Under the pieces are notes generated by a model. It saw only the letters and a program-made list of their open reading frames with translations. It searched no databases and was not told the DNA's origin. Both the position numbers and the translations under genes were made by a program. From Parapristionchus giblindavisi (Eukaryota; Nematoda; Chromadorea; Rhabditida; Diplogasteridae), in the NCBI GenBank assembly GCA_943737045.1, contig CALSFV010000214.1, forward strand, positions 186,001-250,000: a stretch of 64,000 bases of DNA. The letters are read 5' to 3'. How positions within the stretch are numbered: the first letter of the stretch is position 1; the number at the start of each line of letters is the position of its first letter. Of the stretch, positions 22,901 to 44,272 are shown in pieces.

Positions 22901-25900
22901 AAATAATGTTAAATATCAATCTTAACAGGTCTTGCGCTCTCTGGATAACGCCTATTTCTCTGTGTGAAAGTGTGCATCATAAGTTTTTCTTCAGTGTTCG
23001 GTCAATGTCCAACTCCTCGTACTCCCGATCACTTTCCAAGCGTCTTCAGATCACATTCGCCTCTTCGTATAGTGCATGGGTCAATACAATGCCCGAATAG
23101 AACTTCATATCGGGTAGGTAAATAAATAAATATTTAAATAAATATTTATCTCATTTTTCAATTTAATGACAATCTTAAAAGAAAATCATTGACAGCAAAA
23201 CTAATGGTAAAATAAGAAGAATCGAAAAAACTGTAACAACTAAGCCACAGTATTAAGGAAATATTGTTAGCTAGTCCCCGTTCACGATAGTATCACGACC
23301 GAGAGTACTGTCTTACATGCTTTTTGGTTAGAGAGTAAGCTAACCTTTTTCTATGGTAGTCTGGTTAGACAACCTATATCTACAGCAATTAGTCTTGAGT
23401 GTGTTCTCCTGTTAGATCTAAACAGAGAGAACTCTTCATGGTTTGCACGCTCTCCTCCCTCCTTTTTTGTTCAATCTGGTACTATTGAACAGTGAATAAA
23501 TGTGGATTTGTTTGTAGAGCAGTTCATAATGTATTTTCAGATAAACGAGGATGGATCCGGGGGACTCATTGATCGCCAAGATTATACGTGTGATCCTGCC
23601 ACGGGCAAGTACGTAATTTTATCACAGAGTTATCCTGTCAAAAGCAGCGGGATCTTGCTCGCAATTTTAATTATGGCGCCTCCGACAATGAGACATGCAT
23701 TCAAGAAAACGAACTACAATTGATAAATATACGAAAATCGAGTAAAATATGATGTTTATTTCAGTTGGATTGGTATCATTGACAGCTTTCGTTTGAGAGG
23801 AGATGAACTGGTAATAACTTTGCAGTTTTTTTACATTTTTTAAATAATAATAACGATTTACCTTAAGAAAAAATTAGATACAAACAACAAACTCGTAAAT
23901 TGTCTAAATTGGAAAAAAGAAAATGTCGAGTTTCTGGAAACTCGTCATCCGTTTTCCACTATTCTTTAGCGCGCTATAAGATAAGAAAGCAGTATGAAAT
24001 TCAAATTAGTTCTCTCATTAAAAAAGATATTGTTCAGATGGGGTGCGTTGACCTTACAGGATGTAAATATGAAGGTGAGTGAAATCAAATGATTTCCGAA
24101 CATAATAATAATAATTAATAATTATTATAATAATAATTATAGTAATTATAGTAATAATAGAATACTCAGACTGCAGTATCGATCTGCAAGATCATACCGG
24201 AAGAATTTCGCTGTTCTATCCTGTTTTGAAAAAATACGGATGCGGTGCGGGCTATACACTAGAAGCAAAATCAGCTGGTGTCAAGTATGAAGGTTCGTTT
24301 TACTAAATACTGTACATTATGTAATTTAATTTAATTTATCATACATCATAATATTTAAAATTATGTAAGATGCAACATTTGAAACAACAAATAAATGGGA
24401 GCTTGTGTGATGAAAAATGCTGGCTTTGGCGTTGGTTTGATTGGATGCGATACTTATTATTTTTTATATTGGTAGCGGAACATTAATTTTATTCGTGAAA
24501 ATTGAAAATTAACCAGTGGCCGTATGCAAGAACTGTTTTCCGGGAAAATGTGACGTCATTAGCGTAGGCGGAGGCGTTTTCCAAAAATCCTCCGCCTACG
24601 CTAATGACGTCACATTTTCCCGGAAAACGGTTTTCCAATTGTTCTTGCATACGGCCACAGAGGAAAAGTACAATATTTTCAGAAATAATATTAATTGTAT
24701 AATATGTAAATGAATATTATAGGCAAAGAGGTCGTCTGCACGTCAACAACATCGTGGAGAGTCGATGGGCGAGATTTCGAAGCACGTCCCACCATCAGAT
24801 GCAATCGTAAAGAATCATTTTTGTATTTTCCTCAAATTCTGCATCGTCAAAATTCAAAGAGATATTTCTTACAATTTGAATTGATTTGCATCTACTGAGC
24901 GAATTGATTTATGGTACACCACAATGGTGCTTTATCAAGTAGAAAATATGCGAATGAAAGTTAATTTTGAGAAATAACAAAATAGAACTGTAAGAAGCTC
25001 GTTGATTTCGTCACATTTATATTCAGAGGATCCGACAACGACTACTACCTCAACTACTACAACAACTACTACTACCACGACGACGAGACCTACCACAACC
25101 ACCACAATCAAGCTGGTGGGAATTTATATGTAAACGTCATGATGGTTCACCTTGATGGGTTCTATTAAAGGGAGAGTGAGCTCACTCAATGGTCTCTTCA
25201 TTGCGCACACTATTTCTCTGTTCTCTAACAACGAGAGAGCGTAGACCGTTGAAGAGACCGTTCACAAAGGTGACGGCCCCTTTATGCTAATCGTATTACA
25301 TGTGCGTTTAGAAATTGTAATGCGCAAAGTGAATGAAGATGTGCATAAATTTTAAAATCCTGTATTATAATTGCAGGTTGATCGACCGTTGACTCCGGAT
25401 GTGTTCTTGGTTTTGAAGTGAGTTTAGATCATCTACTTTTGAAGAAGGGGAACCGGGAGATTTAAACCAGAAGATTTAGTGTACACTATTACCGCGAAGA
25501 AGATGGGACCATCTGTGGCACTCTGTTCTTTTACATATTGGGGAGGCACTTTTTACAATAACAAGTTAAAATTGACAAGTGATATCTCTTTCAGGTACTA
25601 CTACAATTGGGGACGCATCCTTCACGCATTCTGCTCAACGGATGCTTGCTATCGCGAGATAATGAGCAACGGAATCGGATATGAACATTCAAGAGGGGCA
25701 GGTCAATTGAGAACTTATCTTAACAGAACAAAACATACACTAATTGTAAGAATACGGTTTTAAATTTGGAGACCCTCGAGTTTTTTCGTAATAAGACTGT
25801 TCGGATAGAATGATATAGATTCGTCACACGAATCACCCATGAAATGGGGCAGGTGAACGGTCAAAAAGTACATATCCTAACAAAAACCTAAATTGTTACC

Positions 25901-26389
25901 TAAATTGATAATTTTTTGTTGTTGTTCAGAACAAAAATGAACTGTCCCATCTTTAGGTGATCTCGGAAAGACGGTAAATCCTTCTGCTGCCACGTTCGTT
26001 AAAGCCAAACAGTTATGCCCAATTGGATGGAAGAACATGAAACAGCTATATTTCGCACGTAATGGAAATTCTTATCGACATAACTTTGATGGGGTAAACG
26101 TCCACTGTCGTTGTTTCGGATAAATTTATAATTTTCAGAATGGCATGCCTATGGGCTACGTTAGTTATGACTCTGGTGTTTGCGGTTTCACTGTGTTAAT
26201 GCGGCCCTGGAGCTGCAGACGCTCGGCGGGTAATGTTATCCTTGATTATTCTCTAAGACTGCACGATTTCAATATGTTGATGATGATGTGCAATTTGCAG
26301 ATATTATGTATGCCACGGATTTAAATTGGAATACGTTCTATAAAGGAAAGGTGTGGGATATTAGCTCTAGATTCTACCTCCACCCATGA
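19974..26389 (+). CDS. Gene B: secreted NTD-Thr linker-CTD protein, intact frame
   Basis: Exons: 19974-20022 (signal peptide MWLSRILPILGGLTIL), 22995-23113, 23541-23608, 23765-23810, 24038-24074, 24170-24292, 24723-24806, 25027-25115 (Thr-rich), 25377-25417, 25595-25701, 25957-26093, 26139-26229, 26301-26389. Phases join without stops. NTD motifs: FGQCPTPRTPDHFPSVF, LIDRQDYTCDPATGK, IIDSFRLRGDEL, CGAGYTLEAKSAG, VVCTSTTSWRVDG. CTD motifs: YNWGRILHAFCSTDACYREI, LGKTVNPSAATFVKAK, GVCGFTVLMRPWSC. The first intron is about 3 kb and separates the signal-peptide exon from the rest. It contains a triple-nested MITE and a non-LTR retrotransposon. The upstream flank (19660-19970) aligns with that of gene C (38190-38600), so promoter and gene were duplicated together. 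No known domain recognised. Confidence 0.85.
20095..20690. mobile_element. Triple-nested MITEs in intron 1 of gene B
   Basis: The outer layer is MITE family 1 (left TTAAAGGGAGCGTTACCGCT, right CGCTCCCTTTAA). The middle layer has inverted ends ACGTTAGTTC... and AATAGCGGGGCAA at about 20126 and 20565-20605. The inner layer, 20171-20480, is bounded by CACGGCGGCTCAATG and its inverse and carries a tRNA-like module. Confidence 0.75.
20171..20480 (+). mobile_element. tRNA-like module inside a CACGGCGG-ended element, copy 1
   Basis: Ends CACGGCGGCTCAATG / CATTGAACCGCCGTG. The internal tRNA-like part (about 20325-20396) has an A box TGGCTTAGTGGATAGAGC and a B box GGTTCGAATCC. The acceptor stem does not pair well, so it is not a functional tRNA. 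Copy 2 at 39880-40190 differs at only a handful of bases over 310. Confidence 0.75.
20919..22746 (-). mobile_element. Non-LTR retrotransposon reverse transcriptase (LINE), frameshifted and 5'-truncated
   Basis: Two overlapping minus-strand frames (22746-21988 and 22064-20919) together encode the RT domain. The first has RPISITSFFCRIFERLL and DEQYGFRQ; the second has YFDFAKAFDRVSH, VPQGSVLGPLLFLIY and the catalytic YADDIKIY. A frameshift in the 77-bp overlap separates them. No endonuclease domain is visible upstream, so the copy is truncated at the 5' end. Motifs fit the jockey/CR1 side of LINEs; the exact clade is uncertain. It lies antisense in intron 1 of gene B. Confidence 0.9.
23270..23390. 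repeat. Dispersed repeat, inverted copy of 6825-6960
   Basis: Shares the GTTAGCTTAC and GGGGACTA blocks with the copy at 6.8 kb in opposite orientation. Located in an intron of gene B. Confidence 0.5.
24517..24658. mobile_element. 142-bp near-perfect palindrome (MITE family 3), copy in gene B
   Basis: Arms GTGGCCGTATGCAAGAACTG and inverse, with TTTTCCGGGAAAATGTGACG in each arm. Each arm contains a TGACGTCA octamer. A second copy is at 39653-39794 in a different intron of gene C. Confidence 0.85.
25164..25284. mobile_element. MITE family 1 in an intron of gene B
   Basis: TTAAAGGGAGAGTGAGCTCA start; inner hairpin CTCAATGGTCTCTTCATTGC against GAAGAGACCGTT; GGCCCCTTTA end. Lies between linker exon and the 41-nt exon. 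Confidence 0.75.
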
Positions 26390-27657
26390 TCAGTCAAACG
26401 ATTTTCTTGAATGATAAACTCATTGATTCGTGCAATTTTCTACAAAACCGATTATGACAACTGAACAATGCATGGATCCCCTTCACCCCTTGAAGTGAAA
26501 TTAACGTATTAAAGATGAAGATTTATGATTTCATGCATTTAGAATGTCTGTTCAAGTTTCAACATTTGTATAATTGTTGTTCTGCTTGTAAGTTAATGCT
26601 CTTGCATATTTCCAAACTAATAGCCTACTTAAATTACGTCACTGACTAGAAGATTACTTTACAAGTTTACTACGAGTGAAAGAACACGAAATGCATTACA
26701 GTAATATACTATACACCACATGAAGTGAACTTACTTAGAACTAAACTTGCAAGTCTACTTCAAGTGGGAATGACAAATAAACTTCTAGTGGGCGCTGAAA
26801 GGACTGTCGCTGTATGCCATGCTAGCTTGTCTGTGTGTATGCAGATTTAGAGAGTTAGAGACGTAGTGAAAGTGATGGAGACTCTGTCTATCGAAGCTAA
26901 GTGGGAGAGAATATGTACAATAAGAAGACAGGAAGAGAGAGGAGAGACAGTTCACCTGCCCTGTATAATGTATATGGAGCAGTGGAGCCGCGCTTCAACA
27001 GTATGGACGCCTTACAATCGGAATCGGCCGCCTGGAAAGCCTAGAGCACGCTGGAGAGATGACCTGGACCGAGCAATTGGCAAATGATTTTCGTTCCATC
27101 CTCATCTAGCAACTATGGCTTGAAATGATAAAATTGAATTGAATTAAATTATAATAACGAAAAAAATAGAGATATAAAATAGAGATGGAGCGCATCTCCC
27201 AGTCGTAAGGCATACATACAGACACATTATTGGATGGGTAAATCATGTGATTGATTGATTGATTGTATGGTCTATTTCCATTTGATCTCTGAGAGTGAAG
27301 GTCTCAATACAAGCGAAGAATGGGTGGGGAGGGTTATGGGGTAGAGTTAAGATGTACATTGAGATGTCTTAATCTACACAGAAAGGGCTTTCTAATAAGC
27401 TATGAACTGTCGCATTTCGCCGACTTAAGGCTAATGAGACTCCTTGTGAGGGAGAATGGTAATTGGTGACTATATTGTGTGGAGTGGGATCTGCGGAGGA
27501 AATTACAAAAAGAGCAAATTGTAGTGAATAGTGGATTGGCATAATTTCATCAGATCTGCAAACAATATGATAATGTTTGCATACCATGGAATTGATTACT
27601 ACATACGTCGCAAAATGCTTCTAATTGTCTTCATTCACTCTCACTTCATCTCTCGTT
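26390..27657. other. Intergenic between gene B and the kinase: repeat relics only
   Basis: At 26616-26792 is a decayed family-4 element (AAGTCTACTT blocks). A LINE C-terminal relic follows (listed separately). The rest is A/T-rich with no supported exon. Confidence 0.5.
26866..27087 (+). pseudogene. C-terminal relic of a non-LTR retrotransposon ORF2
   Basis: The frame ends in PPGKPRARWRDDLDRAIGK, matching the R-x-G-x-P-x-x-RW-x-DD signature near the end of many LINE ORF2 proteins. Nothing upstream encodes RT or endonuclease in frame, so this is a 3' fragment. Confidence 0.6.
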
Positions 27658-37188
<9,531 letters not shown>

Positions 37189-37579
37189 ATGTCTCTTGGA
37201 CTACAAAACATGTCGCTTCGGAGTACGGAACGATCCCAATCGTTTACCATAACTGAATAAAGTCTGATATGATTAAGTGTTGTTGAAATGTCATGGATGA
37301 CCCACTTTCTCACTTGTTATCGACATACAAGGTGACGGAATCAAATAAGGGTAGTTTCTCACTTTCCAAATGTGGATCGGCCTTTGATGCTCTGAAGAAC
37401 AATCCAGCCATAAAACGCTAGCTCAGCCTTGGTTGTTCCAGCAGGCACGCTAACGAGCGTTGAGAACTCCTCAAAAAGAGAAAGAAAAAGGAACAGAGAA
37501 GAAAAGCTCAATTAAATGAGCTATGAGCAGAAAAAATGAGCCGATGTTGTACACAGTTTTCTTTATCCCCTCTTTGCAA

Positions 37580-38230
37580 TAAAGCAGAATTTTTTGATTT
37601 TTGATGTCCCATTTATATTGCTATTGTTCACTAAAACAAGTGGCGAAGAAGCTTTCAGCTTCAAAAGTCGACTAAACGTTTTTTTAGAAATACTGTTGCC
37701 GGCTCTATTAGTGCACTTCGAAAAATATTTTCAAGATCGGACAACACAGTATGTCCATACAAAGTTTCACCGATCCTTGCTGGAAATATTATCTGAAAAA
37801 TAGAATATCATATAATTCCTGTAATGGAATTGTAAACGTACCAGAGCGTTGCTACATAATTTTAAATATATATTTCGGATCACTTTTCAACATAATCAGC
37901 TATTTAGAATCAATTTTTTTGGATGCCTGCTGGGTATAATTCGAAGATGTGGTAAATGGTTCAATAATCATTTTTCTTCCCAAACAGCACTATTTTGTAC
38001 TGTCGATGAGAGACGACGTAACAGTCCTTTCATTCACTCGAGTGGTCCTTTGGCTGTCCCTTGCTTTATTGTTAGCTCATGAGCCACGGGTTCTGGAAAC
38101 GGAGGATAAGCAAACCATCTGAAAGAAAGCGACTACTTTTGATGCTGAATGCCTTTTCGCCACTTGTTTCAGTGAACAATTGCAATATAAATGGAACATT
38201 AAAAATCAAAAACTTCTGTTTTATTGCAAG
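37580..38230. repeat. Inverted repeat upstream of gene C containing a relic NTD exon
   Basis: TTTTGATTTTTGATGTCCCATTTATATTGC (about 37590) pairs with an inverse copy at about 38185-38215. Within it, minus strand 38110-38025 resembles exon 2 of genes G and H but has Cys replaced by Tyr and an in-frame TGA, so it is a dead exon. Confidence 0.5.
38025..38110 (-). pseudogene. Relic of a G/H-type NTD exon
   Basis: Minus-strand frame reads YPPFPEPVAHELTIKQG, parallel to CPPFPELADYELKKG of gene G and CPPLPELADHELKKG of H. The conserved Cys is Tyr and a TGA follows, with no neighbouring family exons. Suggests a former G/H-like gene upstream of C. Confidence 0.6.
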
Positions 38231-38602
38231 GAGGGGGATCAAGAAATAAAGAAAACTGTATAAAACAGTGATATCCAACAATTCTATTCACAGCTCATGT
38301 CATCGAGCTTATTTCTTATTCGAGGACCAGATCTATTTCTTATCATTTAAACCATTCGTTTTCTTCGTTATCATACTGTATTAGAGGAAAAAATCATATG
38401 CCAGCTGCCTTTTTCCCACGAGTGCGTTTACAACGGAAGTTTCTTCAAAAATTAGAGGCACCAAAAGGCTTAGAACAGTCGAACTGAACCAACCCAGCAG
38501 GGGCCATTCTTTGAAGAAAGATGTGATGAATTCTCTGATATTTTTCGGTTAATATCTATTGGGTTTACATTAAAAATCGTTTAGAATCAAATCTCTGGAA
38601 TT

Positions 38603-41600
38603 ATGTGGCTGAGCCCGATATTGCCGATTGTTGGTGGACTAGCATTAATTGGTGAGCAATTTACTTATGATTATTAAGATTAAATAAAGAGGGCGATATA
38701 GACACCGTCACATTTGAAATATACTAGTAAAATATTGAAAAAAAACTATGATGAAATGATTTATCATGATGAAATACCATAATGAATATTGTCAGCGATT
38801 ATGAAATGACGCATCAAAAATCATTGTTGATCTGACAAGAACTATCGGGCCTACATGGTGGAGTATGAATAATCATGACTTTGCTCATTCCATCCCACCT
38901 AGCGATGATCGCTTGACGTGAATAAATTATTATTATTATTATTATTAAAAATCATTGTTCAGTCTTCGGTCAATGTCCAACTCCACGCACTCCGGACCAT
39001 TTTCCCAGCGTCTTCAGATCGTATTCACCTCTTCGTTTTGAAGATGGAGCCATCAAATGTCCCAACAGAACTTTATTAAGAGTAAGCAACTAATAATCAA
39101 TACTCGTCAAAATGAAAAACTTTAAATCATAAACTTCGAAGGGTTATTCCTTATGGAGGATTTTTTTCACATGCTGGATATATAAGCAGAGAAACAACTC
39201 ATTCGTTTGCATATTCTGCTGTCTCGTTTTCGGTTCTTTTTGCTGCGATGGAACAGTGAATAAATAATAAGAATCTGTTCACAGAACAGTTCATAATGCA
39301 TTTTTTTAAAGATAAATGAGGATGGAACGGGAGGGCTCATTGATAGGCAAGATTATACGTGCGACCCTGCTTCGGGAAAGTACGTATATTTCACAATATT
39401 TTCCCCTTATCTGGTCAGCTAATAGTGGATATGAGAAAGTCATAGGATCTTAAAAACGAACACGTATTTAATAATAGATGAGTGAAGTAATCAAAAGAGA
39501 ATAAGAATTATTTCAGGTGGATTGGTACTATCGACCACTTTCGCTTGAGAGGAGACGAATTAGTAATTCTTTGCAGTTTTTCATTTTTTTAAATTATAAT
39601 AATTAAATAATATTTATCGCATGATGGGTTAAAAAAAGAGATATTTCAATCAGTGGCCGTATGCATGAACAACGGAAAACCGTTTTCCGGGAAAATGTGA
39701 CGTCATTAGCGTGGGCGGAAGATTTTTGGAAAACGCAACCGCCTACGTCAATGACGTCACATTTTCCCGGAAAACTGTTCATGCATACGGCCACAGGAAA
39801 TGAAGCAGAAAGTAAAACACGAAAACATTTGTGATAACTCGATAACAACATTTATAGAATTGCTAGACACATTCATCCCCACGGCGGCTCAATGATAGTA
39901 ACTAAGAAGCTCTTGCCTGAGAAAGAAAGTATCGCAAACTGAGTGATGATGAGCAGCGCAAAAGTTGATTACGGTATATCTGGGCGCTCGCTTCTGACTA
40001 GACCTATCATCGAGTTTTACGATTCGCGAGACATGCCGAGATGGCTTAGTGGGTAGAGCTTTTGTTTAGAGATCCGAACCTCGTAGGTTCGAATCCCGCC
40101 CAGTGCAAATCAACTTTGCCGATTTTTCGTAATGCAAGAGCCTTCAAGCCAAAGTTAAATGTAGCGATTTCTCTTCATTGAACCGCCGTGATCCCGTATG
40201 TTTCTCTAACAATAAGAGGCCGTGTCTCTAGACGAAGGCGTGCATAAAATTAAACGCTACCGTATACTTCTTGTGGGATCGGGAACTGATTTTATTTAGG
40301 ACAACTTAATTAATATAATTTTTTCGGTTTAAATTTTATATAAGTAGTGCAATTTTGCGAAAAGTTTTTTTTTCCTTCGCTCAAAATGAAACCGTTCAGA
40401 TGGGATGCGTCGACGTTACAGGAATGAACATTGATGGTTAGTGGCACCAAATGATTTACGAAATAAAAATAAAAATAATAAAAATAATAATGATAATATA
40501 TTTAGACTGCACCATCGATCTGATCGACGAAACTGGAAGAATTTCGCTGTTCTTTCCGGTTTTGGGAAAATACGAATGTGGTATCGGTCATACAGTTGAA
40601 GCAAGGTCGGCCGGTGTCAAGTATGAAGGTAAGTTCTACTGAGGGGTCAGGCTTTCTTAGCTGGTTTACCTTCGATGTCAATAAATAGCAATATTAATTC
40701 ACAGTCCGTGATCTCCTCTAGTGTTTAAAAAATAGTAGTTCACTTATCATTCCCACTAGAAGTAGAATTACAAGTCGACTTCTAGTTAAACGCACGTTTA
40801 CGGCAAGTGGTCTATAATACTGTAATGCATTTCGTCAAATGTTCCTTCACGTGTAGTAAACTTCTATGTAGTCAGTGATGTAATTTATTTAGACTGCTAG
40901 TTTGGACATACCAGAGTAGTACCGGTGGATACATAGAATGGAAGGCGGACACACTTGTCTATTTTCGTACCTTTTCTTCAGACAATGAATGAGTAGTACA
41001 TGGTATAATACGTATATAGTATATAATACATGGTATATAGTGGTATATACCATGTACAGTACAGTAGTATATAGCACATGGTATAATACGGACTTCGGGG
41101 TTGGTTTTATTACATGAAATAATTATTCTTTATTTGTATTGATAGCAGAACATTTAATTTCATCGTGAAAGTTCACAACCAACTTAGGTAAATGTACACT
41201 ACTACTGTTAGAAATTATTTGCACTATTTGTGTTTTCCATAAATGAATTTACAATAGGCAAAGACGTGATCTGCACGTCAAGTACATCGTGGAGAGTCGA
41301 AGGCCGAAATTTTTATGCACGCCCTACCGTCATCTGCAAGCGTAAAGGAATTTTTTTCTATTTTCCTAAATTCTTCATCCAAAATTCGAAAAGATTTATG
41401 GTTATGCAATGTGAATCTCCATCAAATGGAACTGAAAATTCCCATTAAATGTCATAGAATTCCTGACCCGTATATTCAGAAGATCCCACAACGAAAACTA
41501 CTACGACTACTACTACCACGACGACTCGACCAACCACAACCACCAGAAAGCTGGTGGGAATTTGAGTGTAAAGAACATGACTATTGATCCTGATGGGCTC

Positions 41601-43462
41601 TATTAAGCTCTTTTAAGCTTTATTAAGCTATTAGTTTGGCGTACCTTTATAAATTATAATGCGAAAAGTGTTTAATTAAAATGAAGATTGAACATAAATT
41701 GAGAAATCCGTTTTCACAATTGCAGGTTGATCGACCATTGACTAGTGATTTGTTCTTGGTTTTGAAGTGAGTTTCGATTATCTACTTCTAATATGCTTTT
41801 TATTAACACTTTTTTTTTATTTCTTACTTTTGTTCAACGATTTCGAAAAGGCTCCAAAAATCATGTGCCTTGAATAACGGGATGTACCTTTAGTTTCACC
41901 TTTTTTTACCTTTCCGGTACTACTACAACTATGGTCGCATCCTTCACGCCTTCTGCTCAACCAATGATTGCTATAATGCCATTATGCGTAATGGAATCGG
42001 ATATGAACCATCACGAGGATCAGGTCTATTGGGAACCTGTCTAAACAGAAAGGGACATCCCAAACTAATTATTTTCTCCGTTCTGGCCACACTGTCTCGT
42101 AGACAAAGAAAGCGAGAGAGCATTGCCAGAGCGGAGAGTTTCAAATTATCCTTTTGTGTGTCTTTAGTAAATTTAATTTATATATGCACTGGTAAGAAAT
42201 ACCAAAATGAACCGACTCTTTAACGTATACTTCTTGTCAAGAGTTATTTTATTCTCACAAGGGAATGGTCTCAATTCGGCCTGACCTTATAAGATGTCAA
42301 TAGTGTGACTAAAATTAGTAATATATGCCGATCGCAAATCCGTTTTTAGACAGTGCCTAATCGAGCTGAGCTTCGAGAAAATCGATCTTGAAATTTGCCT
42401 TACTTGGCTGGCTGGTCGATTCGAAAGTTCGCATGGCCTCCTACACTAAACAATCCCGATGGTTTCATTAGCTCATCTATCAGCCATTAAGACATCGACT
42501 TCCGTAGTGTAGTGGATAGTGGTGTCCACGTTCACTTTTGATTGCCACGGGTTCGATCCCCTTTGAAGCAATTTTCTTTTGCTGATTTTTTCTTGTCGAA
42601 AGATTGAAAAATTTTTTGTTATTATGAAAACCAGAAAATAAAATAGGAAAGCAGGTCGTCGTCTCGATAGTTGATAGATGAGTTAACGCACCCATCGGTA
42701 TTTTAGTGTATGAGACAGCATAAACTTTCGAATGGGCCCAGAAAGTCACATTTCAATATCGATTTTCTCGAAGCTCAGGTCGATTAGGCACTGTCTAAAA
42801 GGTTTTGCGATCAGCATATATAACTAATTTTAGTCACACTATTGACATCTCATAAGGCCAGGCCGAATTGAGACCATTCCCTTGTCAGTTAACTAACAAA
42901 AGACTAATATATAATTTTTTAATACGTATGAGCTTTTTTTCCTGATTTTGAGTGCACATTTACAGTGCCAGCTTAAGGTTCTCTCGGAAAGACCGTAAAC
43001 CATGCTTACCACACCGTCGCGAAAGCCAAGGAGTTGTGTCCGATAGGGTGGAATAGCATGCACTTGCTCCATTTTAAGAGAGACGGAAATGCTTATATTC
43101 ACAATTGGGAAGGGGTAAACTTCCAATGCTCAAGATGGTGAAAAAACGTTAGAACTTGCAGGAAGGCTTGGTTATGGGCTATGTTAGTTATGACTACGGT
43201 GTGTGCGGTTTCACTGTGTTAATGAGACCTTGGGACTGCAGAGTCTCGGATGGTAATGTCATCACTGATTATTCTATAACAATAACACTCCTAGATTATC
43301 ATAAATTGATGGTGATGTATAATTTTTATTTATGGTACCCACACAATGTTGCTTCATCAAGTACAATTTGCAGATGTTATGTACGGCACGGATTTAAATT
43401 GGAATACGTTTTATAAAGGAATGGCGTGGGAGAGTTCATGGAAATTCTACTTACACAATTGA
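38603..43462 (+). CDS. Gene C: secreted NTD-Thr linker-CTD protein, one splice acceptor mutated
   Basis: Exons: 38603-38651 (signal peptide MWLSPILPIVGGLALI), 38963-39081, 39312-39379, 39517-39562, 40400-40436, 40506-40628, 41258-41341, 41480-41553 (Thr-rich), 41726-41766, 41917-42023, 42977-43114, 43162-43252, 43374-43462. Closest in the NTD to gene B. Motifs: FGQCPTPRTPDHFPSVF, LIDRQDYTCDPASGK, VICTSSTSWRVEG, YNYGRILHAFCSTNDCYNAI, GKTVNHAYHT, GVCGFTVLMRPWDC. The acceptor before 41917 reads TTTCCG where A, B and D have TTTCAG or TTTAG types; the nearest upstream AG (41893) would add 23 nt and shift the frame. The introns hold two further elements shared with gene B. Either a splice mutation or a base error. 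Secreted, function unknown. Confidence 0.8.
39653..39794. mobile_element. MITE family 3 palindrome in gene C
   Basis: Second copy of the GTGGCCGTATGCA palindrome; again with TGACGTCA in each arm. It lies in the intron before the 37-nt exon, a different intron from the copy in gene B. Confidence 0.85.
39880..40190 (+). mobile_element. tRNA-like module inside a CACGGCGG-ended element, copy 2
   Basis: Nearly identical to 20171-20480, with A box TGGCTTAGTGGGTAGAGC and B box GGTTCGAATCC at about 40034-40105. The near identity of two copies 20 kb apart implies recent mobility. Confidence 0.8.
40733..40919. mobile_element. MITE family 4, decayed, in gene C
   Basis: AAGTCGACTTCTAG-like blocks and a right end ACATACCAGAGTA. 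The left end is lost. Confidence 0.5.
42050..42170. mobile_element. MITE family 2 in gene C
   Basis: CTCCGTTCTGGCCACACTGT left arm and GAGCATTGCCAGAGCGGAGA right arm in the intron after the 107-nt exon. Confidence 0.7.
42258..42884. mobile_element. 627-bp inverted-repeat element with internal tRNA-like module
   Basis: Ends AAGGGAATGGTCTCAATTCG and inverse; arms extend over 130 bp. The plus-strand tRNA-like part has TAGTGTAGTGGATAGTGG (42504-42522) and GGGTTCGATCCC (42549-42560). Located in an intron of gene C. Degenerate relatives are near 14.7, 18.6 and 33.0 kb. Confidence 0.8.
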
Positions 43463-44272
43463 TCGTTCAAACTTTTGTCTTGCATGATAAACTGAATGAA
43501 GTTTTCGCGTTGGTCTTCTTTAAACAACAATTCTCTGTTCTGAAAAAAAATGTGAAAAGCAAAAACCAATACAAAAATATAAACAAATTTGGTTATGGAT
43601 ACAACGTTTATTGTGTAATACTTTCGATGCACATTTATAACTAGAAAAGTGCAGTGAATAAATAGAAAAGTCGCCCGCGATGATCTAAATATTAGCCATT
43701 GCTAAATAAAGCAGTACAGTAGATATTCGATCCTCGTTGAGAGCGGAAATCTCGCTCATTACGTAGGTCGAGCTGCAAAGGTTCTATGTTTCTAATATAT
43801 TGGATGCACACAATTTCTTGCAATTGTTCTCATTATGGTTCCTTTGAAATTCAAACTTCTATCTACTGAATCTACGAGTATTCAAAATATTCTCGACCAT
43901 CAAACATTACATGTTGAACCTCATATGGTAAAGCAGTAATTTTGCTGTTCTTCCCTGGTTAGAGATTCTAGTGAGAGGCCCTCTCCAGCATTCATGACAT
44001 ACCCAATACTACTCACAATCAGGTAGACTACAGTACCTATCATTGGAACATAAATTTAACGATTATATTTCGGTCATTTTCACTAAAAGTTGTTGAAATA
44101 TTGGTCTAAAATGTATTGTCCTCATTTCATCGTGGCAGATGCGGCATTGCGATCGGTTCCCCAATAAATTCGGCACTACTTCAGAAGAAAGGACCAGAAC
44201 ACCGGGCAAGTCCAAAAGTGTATGAAAAATGAAATAAACAGCAAGGAAAGGACGTTTATATTAAACATTTAT
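43463..44272. other. 3' flank of gene C, no supported gene
   Basis: A/T-rich, with AATAAA-like signals near 43647. No exon chain or repeat termini seen. Confidence 0.45.

Noticed and set aside
37594..38281. Opposed frames with similar peptides (FNVPFILQLF-type)
   Set aside because: Product of the inverted repeat upstream of gene C.
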